Shown: positions 8,822 through 18,397, counted from the first letter of the stretch. The stretch is DNA of 64,000 nt from an uncultured Pelagibacteraceae bacterium (GCA_902539445.1 CACBIY010000003.1:1-64000), one strand, 5' to 3'. Made by a program: numbers and translations. The notes: generated by a model from the letters alone, not told the origin.

Positions 8822-11200
8822 TTATTGTATGCTTGCTTGAGATTTATCGTCTTTTTTAGACATATCAACCTCAACCCACTCTGTCTTCTTAAGCTCTTTA
8901 GTTAAGGCAATTTTTAAAACCTCGTCAGCAAACTCAACTGGAGTGATTTTTATCTCATCAATAATCTTTTTTGGCATGTCTACAAGGTCTTTTTCATTTT
9001 CTTTTGGAATTAAAACCTCTTTTATACCTGCTCTATGAGCTGCTAATAGCTTTTCTTTCAGCCCACCAATGGGCAATACTTGGCCAGTCAATGTTACCTC
9101 ACCTGTCATAGCCACATCTCTTTTTACTGGAATGTTTGTAATTGATGAAACTATTGATGTAACCATTCCTATTCCAGCAGATGGGCCATCTTTTGGTGTT
9201 GCTCCCTCAGGAACATGAATGTGAAAATCTTTTTTCTCAAATAATGGAGGAATAATTCCATATTCTAAGCATTTTGATCTTACAAATGATTTTGCAGCTT
9301 TAACCGACTCTTGCATGACGTCACCAAGCTTTCCAGTAATTTGCATACGGCCTTTACCTGGCATTGTTACTGTCTCTATTTTCAAAATCTCTCCACCATA
9401 TTCAGTCCAAGCTAATCCTGTTACTATACCCACCCTATTTTCAGACTCTAACTCACCTGATTTAAATTTAGGTACCCCTAAAAAGTCCGGTAGATTTTTT
9501 GAGTTTATATTGACTTCTTTTTCTTCTCCAGAGACAACCTTTTTAACTACTTTTCTCGCAATTTTAGAAATTTCTCTCTCAAGATTTCTTACTCCAGATT
9601 CCTTTGTGTAACTTCTAATAACTTCTTTGATAATATCATCACCCAAATTCATTTCTTTTTCCTTCACACCATTATCTTTTATTTGTTTTGGAAGAAGATA
9701 TTTGTTTGCAATATTTATTTTTTCATCTTCTGTGTAGCCTGCTAATCTAATTACTTCCATTCGATCTAATAATGGAGGTAAAATGTTTAATGTATTAGCT
9801 GTTGTCACAAACATCACATCAGATAAATCATAATCAACTTCTAGATAGTGATCATTAAAAGTCGTATTTTGCTCTGGATCTAAAGCCTCCAACAAAGCCG
9901 AAGAGGGATCTCCTCTATAATCATTTCCAACTTTATCAATCTCATCTAAAAGTATTAGTGGATTTTTAGTTCCAGCTTTTTTCATCATTTGAATAATTTT
10001 ACCTGGTAAAGAACCTATATAAGTTCTTCTGTGACCTCTAATTTCTGCCTCATCTCTCATTCCACCTACCGACATTCTTACAAATTCTCTATTTGTTGCT
10101 TTGGCAATTGATTTTCCTAAAGACGTTTTTCCAACACCAGGCGGTCCTACTAAGCACAAAATAGGGCCTTTAATCTTATCCATTCTTTTTTGGACTGCTA
10201 GAAATTCAATAATTCTCTCTTTAACTTTTTCTAAACCAAAATGATCTTTATCTAAAACTTCAAGTGCTTTTTTTAAATCTATAACAACATCACTTTTTTT
10301 ATGCCAAGGAAGATCTATCATCCAATCTAAATAATTTCTCACCACAGTGGCTTCTGCTGACATTGGGCTCATATTTTTTAATTTTTTTAATTCTTGAAGA
10401 CATTTTTTCTCAACATCTTTTGGCATTTTAGATTTAAGAATTGCTTTATTTAAACTTGTATTTTCATCTTTGCCATCCTCTATTTCACCTAACTCTTTTT
10501 GGATAGCTTTTAACTGTTCATTTAAATAATATTCTCGTTGAGTTTTTTCCATTTGGGTTTTAACTCTTCCTCTAATTCTTTTTTCAACTCCAATAATACT
10601 TGTTTCATTTTCCATTATTTTTATGATTGCATTTAATCTTTTCTTTACATCAATAGTCTCAAAAATTTGTTGTTTCTCTGAAATTGTTGCTGTGATGTGT
10701 GAAGCAATGTTATCTGCAATCTGAGATGGATTTTTTAATTGTTTAATCGTATTAATAGTCTCACTTGAAACTTTTTTGTTTATAGAAGTTAATTTTTCCA
10801 TTCTTCTGATTGCTGTAACAGCTAATGGATACAAATCTTCATCACCATCGATCACATCATTGTGAGGTGTAAAGTCACAAGTTATAAATTTTTCATTATC
10901 TTTAAAATCAATAATTTTTACTCTACGAACACCTTCAACCAAAACTTTCACTGTTCCATCTGGGAGTTTTAAAAGTTGTAAAATGCTACCTTCGCATCCA
11001 TACATAAATATATCTGTTTTCTTAGGATCATCGATTTCAGAATTTTTTTGAGTTACTAAAATTATTTTTTTCTCTTTTTTCATCACCTCATTTAAAGCAG
11101 AGATCGATTTATCTCTTCCAACAAAAAGTGGGATTACCATGCTTGGAAAAACCACAATGTCTCTAAGTGGTAATAATGGTGAAGAAGTTTTTACGTCCAT
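8822..11200 (-). CDS. lon: ATP-dependent protease Lon
   Basis: At 792 residues this is a full-length LonA. It has the N-terminal substrate-binding domain (LPLRDIVVFPSMVIPLFVGR), a Walker A GPPGVGKTS near residue 355, the AAA+ module with LLDEIDKVG, and the C-terminal serine protease domain with the Ser in PKDGPSAGIGM near 680 and the Lys in GGLKEKLLAAHRAG near 725. It degrades misfolded and regulatory proteins in the cytoplasm. It ends the classical alphaproteobacterial order tig-clpP-clpX-lon; the HU gene often found after lon is located elsewhere here (55915-56190). Confidence 0.98.
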   Translation of the reverse strand: MDVKTSSPLLPLRDIVVFPSMVIPLFVGRDKSISALNEVMKKEKKIILVTQKNSEIDDPKKTDIFMYGCEGSILQLLKLPDGTVKVLVEGVRRVKIIDFKDNEKFITCDFTPHNDVIDGDEDLYPLAVTAIRRMEKLTSINKKVSSETINTIKQLKNPSQIADNIASHITATISEKQQIFETIDVKKRLNAIIKIMENETSIIGVEKRIRGRVKTQMEKTQREYYLNEQLKAIQKELGEIEDGKDENTSLNKAILKSKMPKDVEKKCLQELKKLKNMSPMSAEATVVRNYLDWMIDLPWHKKSDVVIDLKKALEVLDKDHFGLEKVKERIIEFLAVQKRMDKIKGPILCLVGPPGVGKTSLGKSIAKATNREFVRMSVGGMRDEAEIRGHRRTYIGSLPGKIIQMMKKAGTKNPLILLDEIDKVGNDYRGDPSSALLEALDPEQNTTFNDHYLEVDYDLSDVMFVTTANTLNILPPLLDRMEVIRLAGYTEDEKINIANKYLLPKQIKDNGVKEKEMNLGDDIIKEVIRSYTKESGVRNLEREISKIARKVVKKVVSGEEKEVNINSKNLPDFLGVPKFKSGELESENRVGIVTGLAWTEYGGEILKIETVTMPGKGRMQITGKLGDVMQESVKAAKSFVRSKCLEYGIIPPLFEKKDFHIHVPEGATPKDGPSAGIGMVTSIVSSITNIPVKRDVAMTGEVTLTGQVLPIGGLKEKLLAAHRAGIKEVLIPKENEKDLVDMPKKIIDEIKITPVEFADEVLKIALTKELKKTEWVEVDMSKKDDKSQASIQ

Positions 11201-11260
11201 AAAATCAATATGGATATTAAAATTATTTTTGCAATACCTTTTTACAAGTTATTAGGGTTA

Positions 11261-12529
11261 TTAAGCCGCTGTTGTCTTAGTTGTTTTGGATTTACCATCC
11301 TTTTTTGAATGAACAATAATGGGCTGCGACAGACCTTTAGCCGCTGATGAATCGACTATTACCTCTTCAATATTTTCTTGACTCGGTAAATCATACATAG
11401 TCTTAAGAAGTATATTTTCTAAAATAGATCTTAAACCTCTTGCACCTGTTTTTTTGCTAATTGCTTTAATTGCAATTTCTTTAAGTGCAGAGTCTTTAAA
11501 TATTAATTTTGCACCATCTAGTTTAAATAACTCTTGATATTGTTTTGTTAAAGAATTTTTTGGTTCTTGCAGTATCTTAATTAAAGATTTTTCATCTAAA
11601 TCCTCTAGAGTTGCAATCATAGGTAATCTTCCAATAAACTCAGGTATTAATCCATATTTAAGCAAATCCTCAGGCTCTAAGTTCTTCATCCACTCACCAG
11701 TCTTTTTATCTTGTATATTCTTAACATCTGCTCCAAAACCAATTGACGTTCCTTTATCTCTCTGAGAAATAATTTTATCAAGTCCCGCAAATGCTCCGCC
11801 ACAAATAAATAAAATATTTGTAGTATCAACTTGTAAGAATTCTTGTTGGGGGTGTTTTCTACCACCTTGAGGAGGTACACTTGCAATTGTCCCTTCCATT
11901 ATCTTTAATAAAGCTTGTTGAACACCTTCACCAGAAACGTCTCTTGTAATAGATGGATTTTCAGATTTTCTACTAATCTTATCGACCTCATCAATGTAAA
12001 CAATTCCCCTTTGGGCTTTTTCAACATTATAATCTGCTGCTTGTAACAATTTTAAAATAATATTTTCTACATCCTCTCCTACGTAACCTGCCTCAGTTAA
12101 TGTTGTTGCATCAGCCATTGTAAATGGAACATCTAAAATTCTAGCCAGCGTTTGTGCTAATAATGTTTTTCCACATCCAGTTGGACCAACTAAGAGTATA
12201 TTAGATTTTGCAAGCTCTACATTTTTACTAGTTTTATTTTCATAATTTAGTCTTTTGTAGTGATTGTGAACAGCTACTGATAAAACTTTTTTTGCGTGAG
12301 ATTGTCCAATTACATAATCGTCTAGGACTGTACAAATTTCTTTTGGTGATGGTAAACCATCTTGATGTTTTACAAATGTGTCTTTGCTTTCTTCTTTTAT
12401 AATATCCATACAAAGTTCAACACACTCATCACAAATAAAGACAGTTGGACCTGCAATTAATTTTCTTACTTCGTGTTGGCTTTTGCCGCAGAAAGAGCAA
12501 TAAAGAATATTTTTATTATTTGTGTTCAT
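11261..12529 (-). CDS. clpX: ClpX, ATPase subunit of the ClpXP protease
   Basis: A 422-residue protein, normal for ClpX. It starts with the zinc-binding domain ([14 protein letters not shown] and CDECVELC, four cysteines), followed by Walker [13 protein letters not shown] near residue 115, Walker [11 protein letters not shown] and the pore and sensor region [11 protein letters not shown]. ClpX unfolds tagged proteins and threads them into ClpP. It lies 87 bases downstream of clpP, a gap in which I see no terminator, so the two are probably co-transcribed. Confidence 0.98.
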   Translation of the reverse strand: MNTNNKNILYCSFCGKSQHEVRKLIAGPTVFICDECVELCMDIIKEESKDTFVKHQDGLPSPKEICTVLDDYVIGQSHAKKVLSVAVHNHYKRLNYENKTSKNVELAKSNILLVGPTGCGKTLLAQTLARILDVPFTMADATTLTEAGYVGEDVENIILKLLQAADYNVEKAQRGIVYIDEVDKISRKSENPSITRDVSGEGVQQALLKIMEGTIASVPPQGGRKHPQQEFLQVDTTNILFICGGAFAGLDKIISQRDKGTSIGFGADVKNIQDKKTGEWMKNLEPEDLLKYGLIPEFIGRLPMIATLEDLDEKSLIKILQEPKNSLTKQYQELFKLDGAKLIFKDSALKEIAIKAISKKTGARGLRSILENILLKTMYDLPSQENIEEVIVDSSAAKGLSQPIIVHSKKDGKSKTTKTTAA

Positions 12530-12616
12530 AAAATTTTAAACGAATCAATAAGTCTACTCTATTATAAGTGACTCCTATTAATCAAGTTTTGGATTTTGTA
12601 AACTATATGTGGTGTT

Positions 12617-13228
12617 CTAAGATCTTTTCTCTACTACAGAATCTATAAGTCCAAAAGATTTAGCCGCGTCTGCAGTCATAAAATTATCTCTTTCTAAAGC
12701 AGTTTTAATTTCATCCACAGATTTGCCAGTATGTTTAGAATATATTTCATTCAATCTTTTTTTTAATGATAATACTTCATTCGCATGAATTTCGATATCA
12801 GTAGCCTGTCCTTGAAATCCCGCAGATGGTTGATGAACCATAATTCTGGAATTTGGAAGTGAAAATCTTTTTCCTTTTGTTCCAGCCGATAATAAAAAAG
12901 ATCCCATCGAGGCTGCTTGTCCAATGCATAAAGTTGAAATATCTGGTTTTACATATTGCATTGTATCGTAAATACCTAAACCTGCAGTAACAAGTCCGCC
13001 AGGGCTATTAATATATAAAAAAATTTCTTTTTTAGGATCTTCTGCTTCTAGAAATAATAATTGAGCTGTAATTAATGAAGCAACATTGTCATTAATTTGA
13101 CCTGTCAAAAAAATAATTCTTTCTTTTAACAGTCTTGAATAAATATCGTAAGCTCTTTCACCTTTGTTAGATTGCTCAACTACCATGGGTATTAAGCTAC
13201 TCATATGTTCTGATAGTTTATTATTCAT
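12617..13228 (-). CDS. clpP: ClpP, proteolytic subunit of the ClpXP protease
   Basis: At 203 residues this matches standard ClpP. The catalytic serine lies in [14 protein letters not shown] near residue 102 and the histidine in [14 protein letters not shown] near 127; the handle region [18 protein letters not shown] follows. It forms the 14-subunit proteolytic chamber driven by ClpX. The gene starts 33 bases after the trigger factor stop, keeping the conserved tig-clpP-clpX order. Confidence 0.98.
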   Translation of the reverse strand: MNNKLSEHMSSLIPMVVEQSNKGERAYDIYSRLLKERIIFLTGQINDNVASLITAQLLFLEAEDPKKEIFLYINSPGGLVTAGLGIYDTMQYVKPDISTLCIGQAASMGSFLLSAGTKGKRFSLPNSRIMVHQPSAGFQGQATDIEIHANEVLSLKKRLNEIYSKHTGKSVDEIKTALERDNFMTADAAKSFGLIDSVVEKRS

Positions 13229-13261
13229 AAAGTTGATTCGTATTACTTATACAACTTGAGA

Positions 13262-14676
13262 TTACTTTTTGCTAACTTTTTTTGTTTTTTTGGCAGTAGA
13301 CTTTGTTTTTGGCGTAGTTTTTTTTACTTCTTTTTTTTTAGTCTCAACTTTTTTCTTTGAGGTTTGTTTTGTTCCCTCATCCTGATTTTGAGATTGTTTT
13401 AATATTTTTTCGGCTTCCTCTTTCGAAACCTCTTTTTTATTAGACTTTGCTTTCTGTTTAACAAGATTTAAAATTTTTTCTTCATAAACTGTTCCTCTTA
13501 AACTAGCCAATGCTGATTGATTTTTTTGATAAAAATCCATTACCATTTTTTCTTGACCAGGCATCATTCTTATTTGTTTTTGAACTTCAGCCTGTAATTC
13601 TTGTTCTGATACTTTTATCTGATTTTGCTCACCAAATTCGTTTAATATTAAACCGACTTTAATTCTTTTTTTTGCTATCTCTTCGAAATTGTCTTCACTC
13701 TTTTTTTTATCTTCATCTGTCATTCCTTGAGATAGAACTTTCACTTCTTCATCAACTAAATTTTGTGGGATTTCATCTACTTTAAATTTCTCTAATTCTT
13801 TGAGAATTTGATTTTTTGACAATCTGTCTAGTGAGTTCTTATATTCATCATTTATTTGCTTTGAAATTAAAGTTTTTAAATCTTTCAGATCTTTCGCTCC
13901 CAGATTTTTTGCAAATTGATCATCTATTTTTACTTCTTCTGAAATTTTTACCGATAATATTTTACAATTAAATTTTGCTTTTTTATTTACTAACTCTTTT
14001 TCAGGAAAATTTTCAGGAAGAATAGCTTCAACAATTTTTTGATCATCTTTTTTTACACCTACCAATTGTTTATCAAAACCTTTTAAAAATAAATCTTTAC
14101 CTAAGGTTAATTGTGTATTTTTTTCCTTCCCCTCCTTTAAATGATTTTTCATCAACGGTAGCTGTATAATCAAAAGAAACTAAATCACCTTCTTTTGCTT
14201 TTGTTTCCGGTGGAGCATCTTTGAAGCTTGGTGTATTTTTAGCTATCTCTGTAATTCTTTTTTCAGTTTCACTCTCGTCAATTTTAACCGTATATTCATC
14301 AAATTTAATATTTTCTATAGATTTTAATTCAACTTTAGGAAACTCTGTGACGGAAATTATATATTCAAGATCTTTATCTTCACCATAAGTTTTGAGATCC
14401 AATTTTGGTTGTCCTGCTGGTTTTATCTTATTTTCCTCTAAAGCTTTTGTGGTCGAGTCTTTTAAAACTTTATCTAATACTTCACTAAATACTGCTTTAC
14501 CAAACTGTCTTTTTAAAACTTCTACTGGAACTTTTCCTGGTCTAAACCCTTTTAAATTTACAGTACCTTTAATTTCTTCATATTTTTTATCCATATAAGA
14601 ATTCATTGTTTTTTTTATCAATGAAAACTTTTATATCTTTATTAAGACCTTTTTTATTTTCTACAGTGACTTTCAT
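13262..14676 (-). pseudogene. tig: Trigger factor, reading frame interrupted by two +1 frameshifts at poly-A runs
   Basis: The parts of a complete trigger factor chaperone are all here but in shifting frames. An ATG at 14674-14676 starts MKVTVENKKGLNKDIKVFID; an 8-A run (bases 14609-14616) then shifts the frame. The next part carries the ribosome-binding signature GFRPGKVP and most of the PPIase-linker region. A 7-A run (14118-14124) shifts it again at FKGGEGK, where the expected continuation NTQLTLGKDLFLKGFDKQL is in another frame. One base fewer in each run restores one open frame of about 470 residues with a Lys-rich tail. Causes could be homopolymer miscalls, real decay, or slippage that rescues the product. 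Translated as given, the 5' fragment ends within about 25 codons. Confidence 0.85.
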
Positions 14677-14686
14677 AATAAATTAA

Positions 14687-14771
14687 TGGTAGGGCGAAAA
14701 GGACTCGAACCTTCACAGATTGCTCTATCGGTTCCTAAGACCGACGCGTCTACCAATTCCGCCATCGCCCC
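14687..14771 (-). tRNA. tRNA-Leu (anticodon UAG)
   Basis: An 85-base cloverleaf can be folded on the minus strand. The D arm region GCGGAATTGGTAGACGC is typical of leucine tRNAs. The anticodon stem TCGGT/ACCGA encloses CTTAGGA, giving anticodon UAG. A long variable arm follows, and the T arm contains GGTTCGAGTCC. The 3' CCA is encoded. The first acceptor pair appears to be G-U. It sits 10 bases upstream of the trigger factor start, an arrangement I recognise from other alphaproteobacteria, so tRNA and tig may share a transcript. Confidence 0.95.
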
Positions 14772-14860
14772 ACAAATTCAAGGGGTTTTATATATGATTG
14801 AAACTATTTGTCCAACGACAATTATTGTAAATTATATAATTTTTACTCTATAATATTATT

Positions 14861-15112
14861 ATGGTTATTTCTCCATGTATAAGTATTTGTAAAACTGATC
14901 CAAAAACTGGTTATTGCTATGGGTGTGGAAGAACTAACGAAGAAAAAAAAACCTGGAAAATTGAGACTACAACTGACGATTGGAAAAATAAAAATCTTGA
15001 AATTATTCAGAAAAGATTAGCTGGTTGGCAATTAGAGAGTTTTAAAGAGTCCTATACTTATAAAATTGAAAATGGTATTTCTCTTTTTAAAAAAAAATTA
15101 TTAGATGAGTAA
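14861..15112 (+). CDS. DUF1289 family small Cys-rich protein
   Basis: An 83-residue protein matching DUF1289. It has the diagnostic opening SPCISICKTDPKTGYCYGCGRT followed closely by EEKKTW, with conserved cysteines that could hold a metal or Fe-S cluster. No function is established for the family to my knowledge. It begins a tight plus-strand run of three small genes: the ATG of the next one overlaps its stop codon (ATGAGTAA). Confidence 0.88.
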   Translation: MVISPCISICKTDPKTGYCYGCGRTNEEKKTWKIETTTDDWKNKNLEIIQKRLAGWQLESFKESYTYKIENGISLFKKKLLDE

Positions 15113-15278
15113 AACTACAATTGTAATTATTGTATATGTTCTAGGTCTTATTTTTGGAGCATTGTTCCTTGATTTATGGAGTGCTGACACTAATATTATT
15201 AAAGGATTAGTAGGACTTGGTTGGACAGCTTTACTTTTAATTGGTTTATTTTTTGCTGAAAAAAATGAAAGAAATTAG
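15105..15278 (+). CDS. Small membrane protein, two predicted helices, unknown
   Basis: A 57-residue protein beginning MSKTTIVIIVYVLGLIFGAL. It has two hydrophobic segments (about residues 5-20 and 34-50) separated by a short polar stretch with DLWSADTN, ending in a charged tail EKNERN. The start overlaps the upstream DUF1289 stop by eight bases, and its own end overlaps the following gene, so translational coupling is likely. No family recognised. Confidence 0.62.
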   Translation: MSKTTIVIIVYVLGLIFGALFLDLWSADTNIIKGLVGLGWTALLLIGLFFAEKNERN

Positions 15279-15687
15279 ATTTTTAATTTCTCTTTTATTA
15301 ATCATTCTTCCCTTCCAACATCTTAAATCAGAAATAATCATTATGAGTAAATGTGATGATAAACAAGATGAATTTTTAAAAAATGAGTACATCTTAAATC
15401 TAGACGAATTAATCATGACTAGAAATTATGTTTATAAGGAAAAAACATATCAAAAATATCGACTAACTGATTTAAGTACTAAAAAATCAAATTCTTATGT
15501 TCGAAATATTTATGAAGAAAATGGTAAAATACTCACTCATAAACACGGATATCCACAATTTTATACTCAAATTCTTTTTGAAAAAGATAAACAAGAGATT
15601 TTTATGAAAACTGTTCTTAATGATGAGGAAGGAATATCTAAAATTTCTTTTTGTAAAAAAATTGAGAAATTTAAAAAAGAAAGTTAA
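15265..15687 (+). CDS. Secreted or periplasmic protein, unknown
   Basis: About 140 residues when started at the ATG at 15265, which puts a clean signal peptide (MKEIRFLISLLLIILPF) at the N-terminus; a longer in-frame extension to a TTG at 15241 is less likely. The mature part is polar, with a Cys pair far apart (SKCDDKQDEF and ISFCKK) that could form a disulfide, and motif-like MKTVLNDEEGISK. The family is not recognised. It overlaps the preceding small membrane protein gene by 14 bases and shares a TTAA stop with the convergent small basic gene. Confidence 0.7.
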   Translation: MKEIRFLISLLLIILPFQHLKSEIIIMSKCDDKQDEFLKNEYILNLDELIMTRNYVYKEKTYQKYRLTDLSTKKSNSYVRNIYEENGKILTHKHGYPQFYTQILFEKDKQEIFMKTVLNDEEGISKISFCKKIEKFKKES

Positions 15688-15809
15688 CTTTTTTTATTTT
15701 TCTTAGAGAAATTTTTTTTTCTATTTCCAAATCTATTATTAGTAATGTTACTTCTATGTTTAGCGTAAGCTTGTTTTTGGGCTTGTTTCATTGCTCGCTT
15801 TGATGACAT
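15684..15809 (-). CDS. Small basic protein, 41 residues, unknown
   Basis: An open frame of 41 codons starting MSSKRAMKQAQKQAYAKHRS and ending in a Lys/Arg/Asn-rich tail. There are no acidic residues that I can find, so its pI would be very high, which suggests nucleic acid or ribosome contact. It fills the gap between a convergent gene (sharing the TTAA stop) and the phosphatase gene downstream on the same strand, whose stop lies four bases beyond its start. Support is positional and compositional only. Confidence 0.5.
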   Translation of the reverse strand: MSSKRAMKQAQKQAYAKHRSNITNNRFGNRKKNFSKKNKKS

Positions 15810-15813
15810 AATA

Positions 15814-16371
15814 TTAAAAATCTATTTCTATACTACCAATTTTCTTAAAATTCTTATCTGCAATAACTATTTCACCCGATGAAGGAGCATAATCTAAAGC
15901 TTCAGATATTACTACATAATGTGTCACAAAAATTAAATTTTCATTACCTTTGATTTTTTTAACATAATTTTTTAAATCTAACATTTGTTTATTTTTATTA
16001 TTAGCAAACTTTGCGCTAAAAAAAGAATTTAAGAAATCTTTTGTTTCAAAGTTTGTAAAAGCTAATTTAGCAGTCTCTTTACAGCGACACCATTCACTTG
16101 AGAAAACTTTGAAAATTTGAACATCATTATCTTTAAAAAAATTTCCAATTTTTTTAGCTTGGTTTCTTCCTTCCTCACTTAAATTTCTTTGTGTATCACA
16201 GTTATTAATATCAAAATTTTCAGGATCTCCACCACCTGGTGCATATGCATGCCTAATAAATATAAGTTTACCACCTTTTTTTAATTCTAAAGATAATTCT
16301 TGATTTAAATCTGCTTTAATCGATGAGGGGAAAGTTATAAAAATAATAAAAAAAAATTTTATAAATTTCAT
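15814..16371 (-). CDS. Secreted histidine phosphatase family protein
   Basis: A 185-residue protein with a signal peptide (MKFIKFFFIIFITFPSSIKA) and the histidine phosphatase layout: the catalytic motif LIFIRHAYAPGGG (an RHA variant of the usual RHG) near residue 37, SEWCRCKETAKLAF near 97, and the second catalytic histidine in LIFVTHYVVISEAL near 148. It probably removes phosphate from an unknown substrate in the periplasm. Its ATG is only two bases from the ATG of the divergent uracil-DNA glycosylase gene. Confidence 0.82.
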   Translation of the reverse strand: MKFIKFFFIIFITFPSSIKADLNQELSLELKKGGKLIFIRHAYAPGGGDPENFDINNCDTQRNLSEEGRNQAKKIGNFFKDNDVQIFKVFSSEWCRCKETAKLAFTNFETKDFLNSFFSAKFANNKNKQMLDLKNYVKKIKGNENLIFVTHYVVISEALDYAPSSGEIVIADKNFKKIGSIEIDF

Positions 16372-16373
16372 CG

Positions 16374-17054
16374 ATGACTATTAAATTAAAAAAAATAAAT
16401 AATACAATTATTAAATGTAAAAAATGTCCAAGACTTGTTAGTTTTATCAAAAAAATTTCAATACAAAAAAGAAAACAAAATAAGAATGAGAAATACTGGG
16501 GAAAACCAGTCCCCGGCTTCGGAGACAATAAAGCAAAATTGATGATTTTGGGTCTTGCTCCTGCAGCTCATGGTGGAACAAGAACTGGAAGGGCTTTCAC
16601 AGGAGATAAATCAGGAAATTTTTTATTTAAGAGTTTATTTTTAACAGGAATTTCAAATCAAGATTTTTCAGAAAGAGCAAATGATAATTTGAAATTGCAT
16701 GATACTTACATAACTAATATTCTTAAATGTGTTCCTCCAGGTGATAAACCAGAAAGTAAAGAATTAAATCGCTGTTCAAATTATTTTGAAAATGAAATTG
16801 AAAATTTAAAAAATCTAAAAGTGATCATAGCTCTTGGGAAAGTTGCATTTGATAATTGTTTAAAGATTTATAAAAAAAAATTTATACTTCAAAAAAAATT
16901 TGAATTTAAACACGGAAACAAATATTTATTGCCAGATAATAAAGTTTTGATTGCTTGTTATCACCCAAGCCCAAGAAATGTAAATACAAAATTAGTGACG
17001 ACTACCATGATTAACCAATTACTTATTAAGGCAAAGAAAATAGCTAAATTTTAA
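16374..17054 (+). CDS. Type 5 uracil-DNA glycosylase (UdgB-like)
   Basis: A 226-residue DNA repair enzyme of the Fe-S uracil-DNA glycosylase group. Motif A reads GLAPAAHGGTRTGRAFTGD near residue 59, the family 5 version that lacks the polar catalytic Asp/Asn of other families. Cysteines in CKKCPRL (about residues 17-20), in ILKCVPPGDKPE and in the C-terminal CYHPSPRNVNT complete a 4Fe-4S-type set and the second motif. It excises uracil and related deaminated bases. The start is back to back with the phosphatase gene, leaving no separate promoter space. Confidence 0.88.
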   Translation: MTIKLKKINNTIIKCKKCPRLVSFIKKISIQKRKQNKNEKYWGKPVPGFGDNKAKLMILGLAPAAHGGTRTGRAFTGDKSGNFLFKSLFLTGISNQDFSERANDNLKLHDTYITNILKCVPPGDKPESKELNRCSNYFENEIENLKNLKVIIALGKVAFDNCLKIYKKKFILQKKFEFKHGNKYLLPDNKVLIACYHPSPRNVNTKLVTTTMINQLLIKAKKIAKF

Positions 17055-17466
17055 TGGTATCACAAAAATAAGGTTTAAATTTTGAGTAAATTTCGTCAGG
17101 TATTTTTACTGGTTTACCTAAATCATTAACAAAAACTAAATGAACTTGTGCTTCAACTATAGTGTCATCACCTTTAGTAATTATTTGATTCATAAAAAAA
17201 GATGTTTTAGTGATAGATTTAACAAAAGATCTTATAGTTAATTCATCTTCAAGACTTGCAGGTTTTTTATATTCAATGTTGCAAGCTTTTACTATGATTA
17301 AAGAACCAAAATCCTCTTTTACTTTTTGATTACTGAACCCAATTGAATGGAGAGCTTCTGTTCTGGCTCTCTCTAAAAACTTTAAATAATTAGCATAATA
17401 TACGACGCCTCCAGCATCAGTATCTTCATAGTAAACTTTTAAAGTATGAAAAAAATTTTCATGCAT
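17044..17466 (-). CDS. ybgC: YbgC-type acyl-CoA thioesterase (hotdog fold)
   Basis: At 140 residues this fits the 4-hydroxybenzoyl-CoA thioesterase/YbgC family. The active-site signature YYEDTDAGGVVYYANYLKFLERAR is near residue 12 with the catalytic Asp. YbgC is normally encoded with tolQRAB, but none of these genes is in the window. It likely hydrolyses short-chain acyl-CoAs or acts on phospholipid precursors at the inner membrane. Its 3' end overlaps the convergent glycosylase gene by 11 bases. Confidence 0.9.
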   Translation of the reverse strand: MHENFFHTLKVYYEDTDAGGVVYYANYLKFLERARTEALHSIGFSNQKVKEDFGSLIIVKACNIEYKKPASLEDELTIRSFVKSITKTSFFMNQIITKGDDTIVEAQVHLVFVNDLGKPVKIPDEIYSKFKPYFCDTIKI

Positions 17467-17523
17467 AATATAATCATATCAAAAAATTAAACTATTTAAT
17501 AGAAACTAAGGTATAAGTATTTA

Positions 17524-17664
17524 ATGAATATATTTGTAATTTGGTTAGTGATGGTTACCGCATGGAACTTTGGCTATCCACAAGCAAGTCCTTTAGAAGA
17601 TGTCATAGTAGCTGTTATACTTTCTTTATTTAATATTTATCTTAAAAAATATCTTAAATTCTAA
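17524..17664 (+). CDS. Small membrane protein, 46 residues, unknown
   Basis: An open frame beginning MNIFVIWLVMVTAWNFGYPQ with a hydrophobic N-terminus, a short polar loop (PQASPLEDV) and a second hydrophobic stretch (VIVAVILSLFNIYL) before a basic end. It fits exactly between the divergent ybgC start and the convergent DUF3047 gene, whose stop codon directly abuts its own. Two helices suggest an inner-membrane miniprotein. No family recognised. Confidence 0.55.
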   Translation: MNIFVIWLVMVTAWNFGYPQASPLEDVIVAVILSLFNIYLKKYLKF

Positions 17665-18315
17665 TCATTGAGATGAAAAATATATATTTTGAAAATAAGC
17701 TATAGATTTCTTCTTTGAATTATCAGTATCAGACATGATAGCAATTCCATCAAGCTCTTTAACATCTAGATCGTGTAATCTTTTAAAATCTTCTTTGACG
17801 TTAGCTTTTACTGTTACCCATTCATTTAGATTATCTTTTGTGCTAGCTAAAACATTATCTATTGATTTTTTTGTATATGGACTTCGAAAATGTACCCCAA
17901 CATCATTATTACTTGAGAAAACATAATTAATTGCTCTATTTGATAGTGGTGTAGCTCCAGTTTTTTTAATCACAAAAACTCTTGCAGCAAAATCATGCTC
18001 TTTTTTTGTATTTTCTCTAATTCCTGACAGATCTTTCTCAATTTTCCAAGTTATGTTTATAAACGGGGTCTTTTCTAAGTCTATCTTGATCTCTTTTCCA
18101 AGGCCAGAAGCAGCATTATCAGCAACAGATTTCAAATAATTTCCATTATCATTTGTTCCAACGGTATAAAGAGTTTTATTATCAGCCCCTCTTACCTTTC
18201 TAACCTGAAGTTCTGCGAGCTCTGTTTCAGTGAAATCAAACACTTGTAATTTATCTGCTAAAGACAAGTTAATAGATAAAATTGTGATGACTAAAATATT
18301 TAATAAAATTTTCAT
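17665..18315 (-). CDS. DUF3047 family periplasmic protein
   Basis: A 216-residue protein with an N-terminal signal peptide ending near LSLA-DKLQVFDF. The body matches DUF3047: INITWKIEKDL near residue 88, HDFAARVFVIKK near 107, INYVFSSNNDVGVHFRSPY near 128 and a DGIAIMSDTDNSKK near the end. The family is found in the periplasm of many proteobacteria, and no function is established to my knowledge. Upstream on the same strand is a gap of about 80 bases with no other gene. Confidence 0.82.
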   Translation of the reverse strand: MKILLNILVITILSINLSLADKLQVFDFTETELAELQVRKVRGADNKTLYTVGTNDNGNYLKSVADNAASGLGKEIKIDLEKTPFINITWKIEKDLSGIRENTKKEHDFAARVFVIKKTGATPLSNRAINYVFSSNNDVGVHFRSPYTKKSIDNVLASTKDNLNEWVTVKANVKEDFKRLHDLDVKELDGIAIMSDTDNSKKKSIAYFQNIYFSSQ

Positions 18316-18397
18316 AAAAAATTAAAAAAATTCTTAATACATTATTTAGACAAAATTTAAACATTCAAAATTCAACATTTGGTTCTATATAAATAGT

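Noticed and set aside
9315-9611. A 98-codon plus-strand frame antisense to lon
   Set aside because: Entirely antisense to the conserved Lon protease domain region and without recognisable features.
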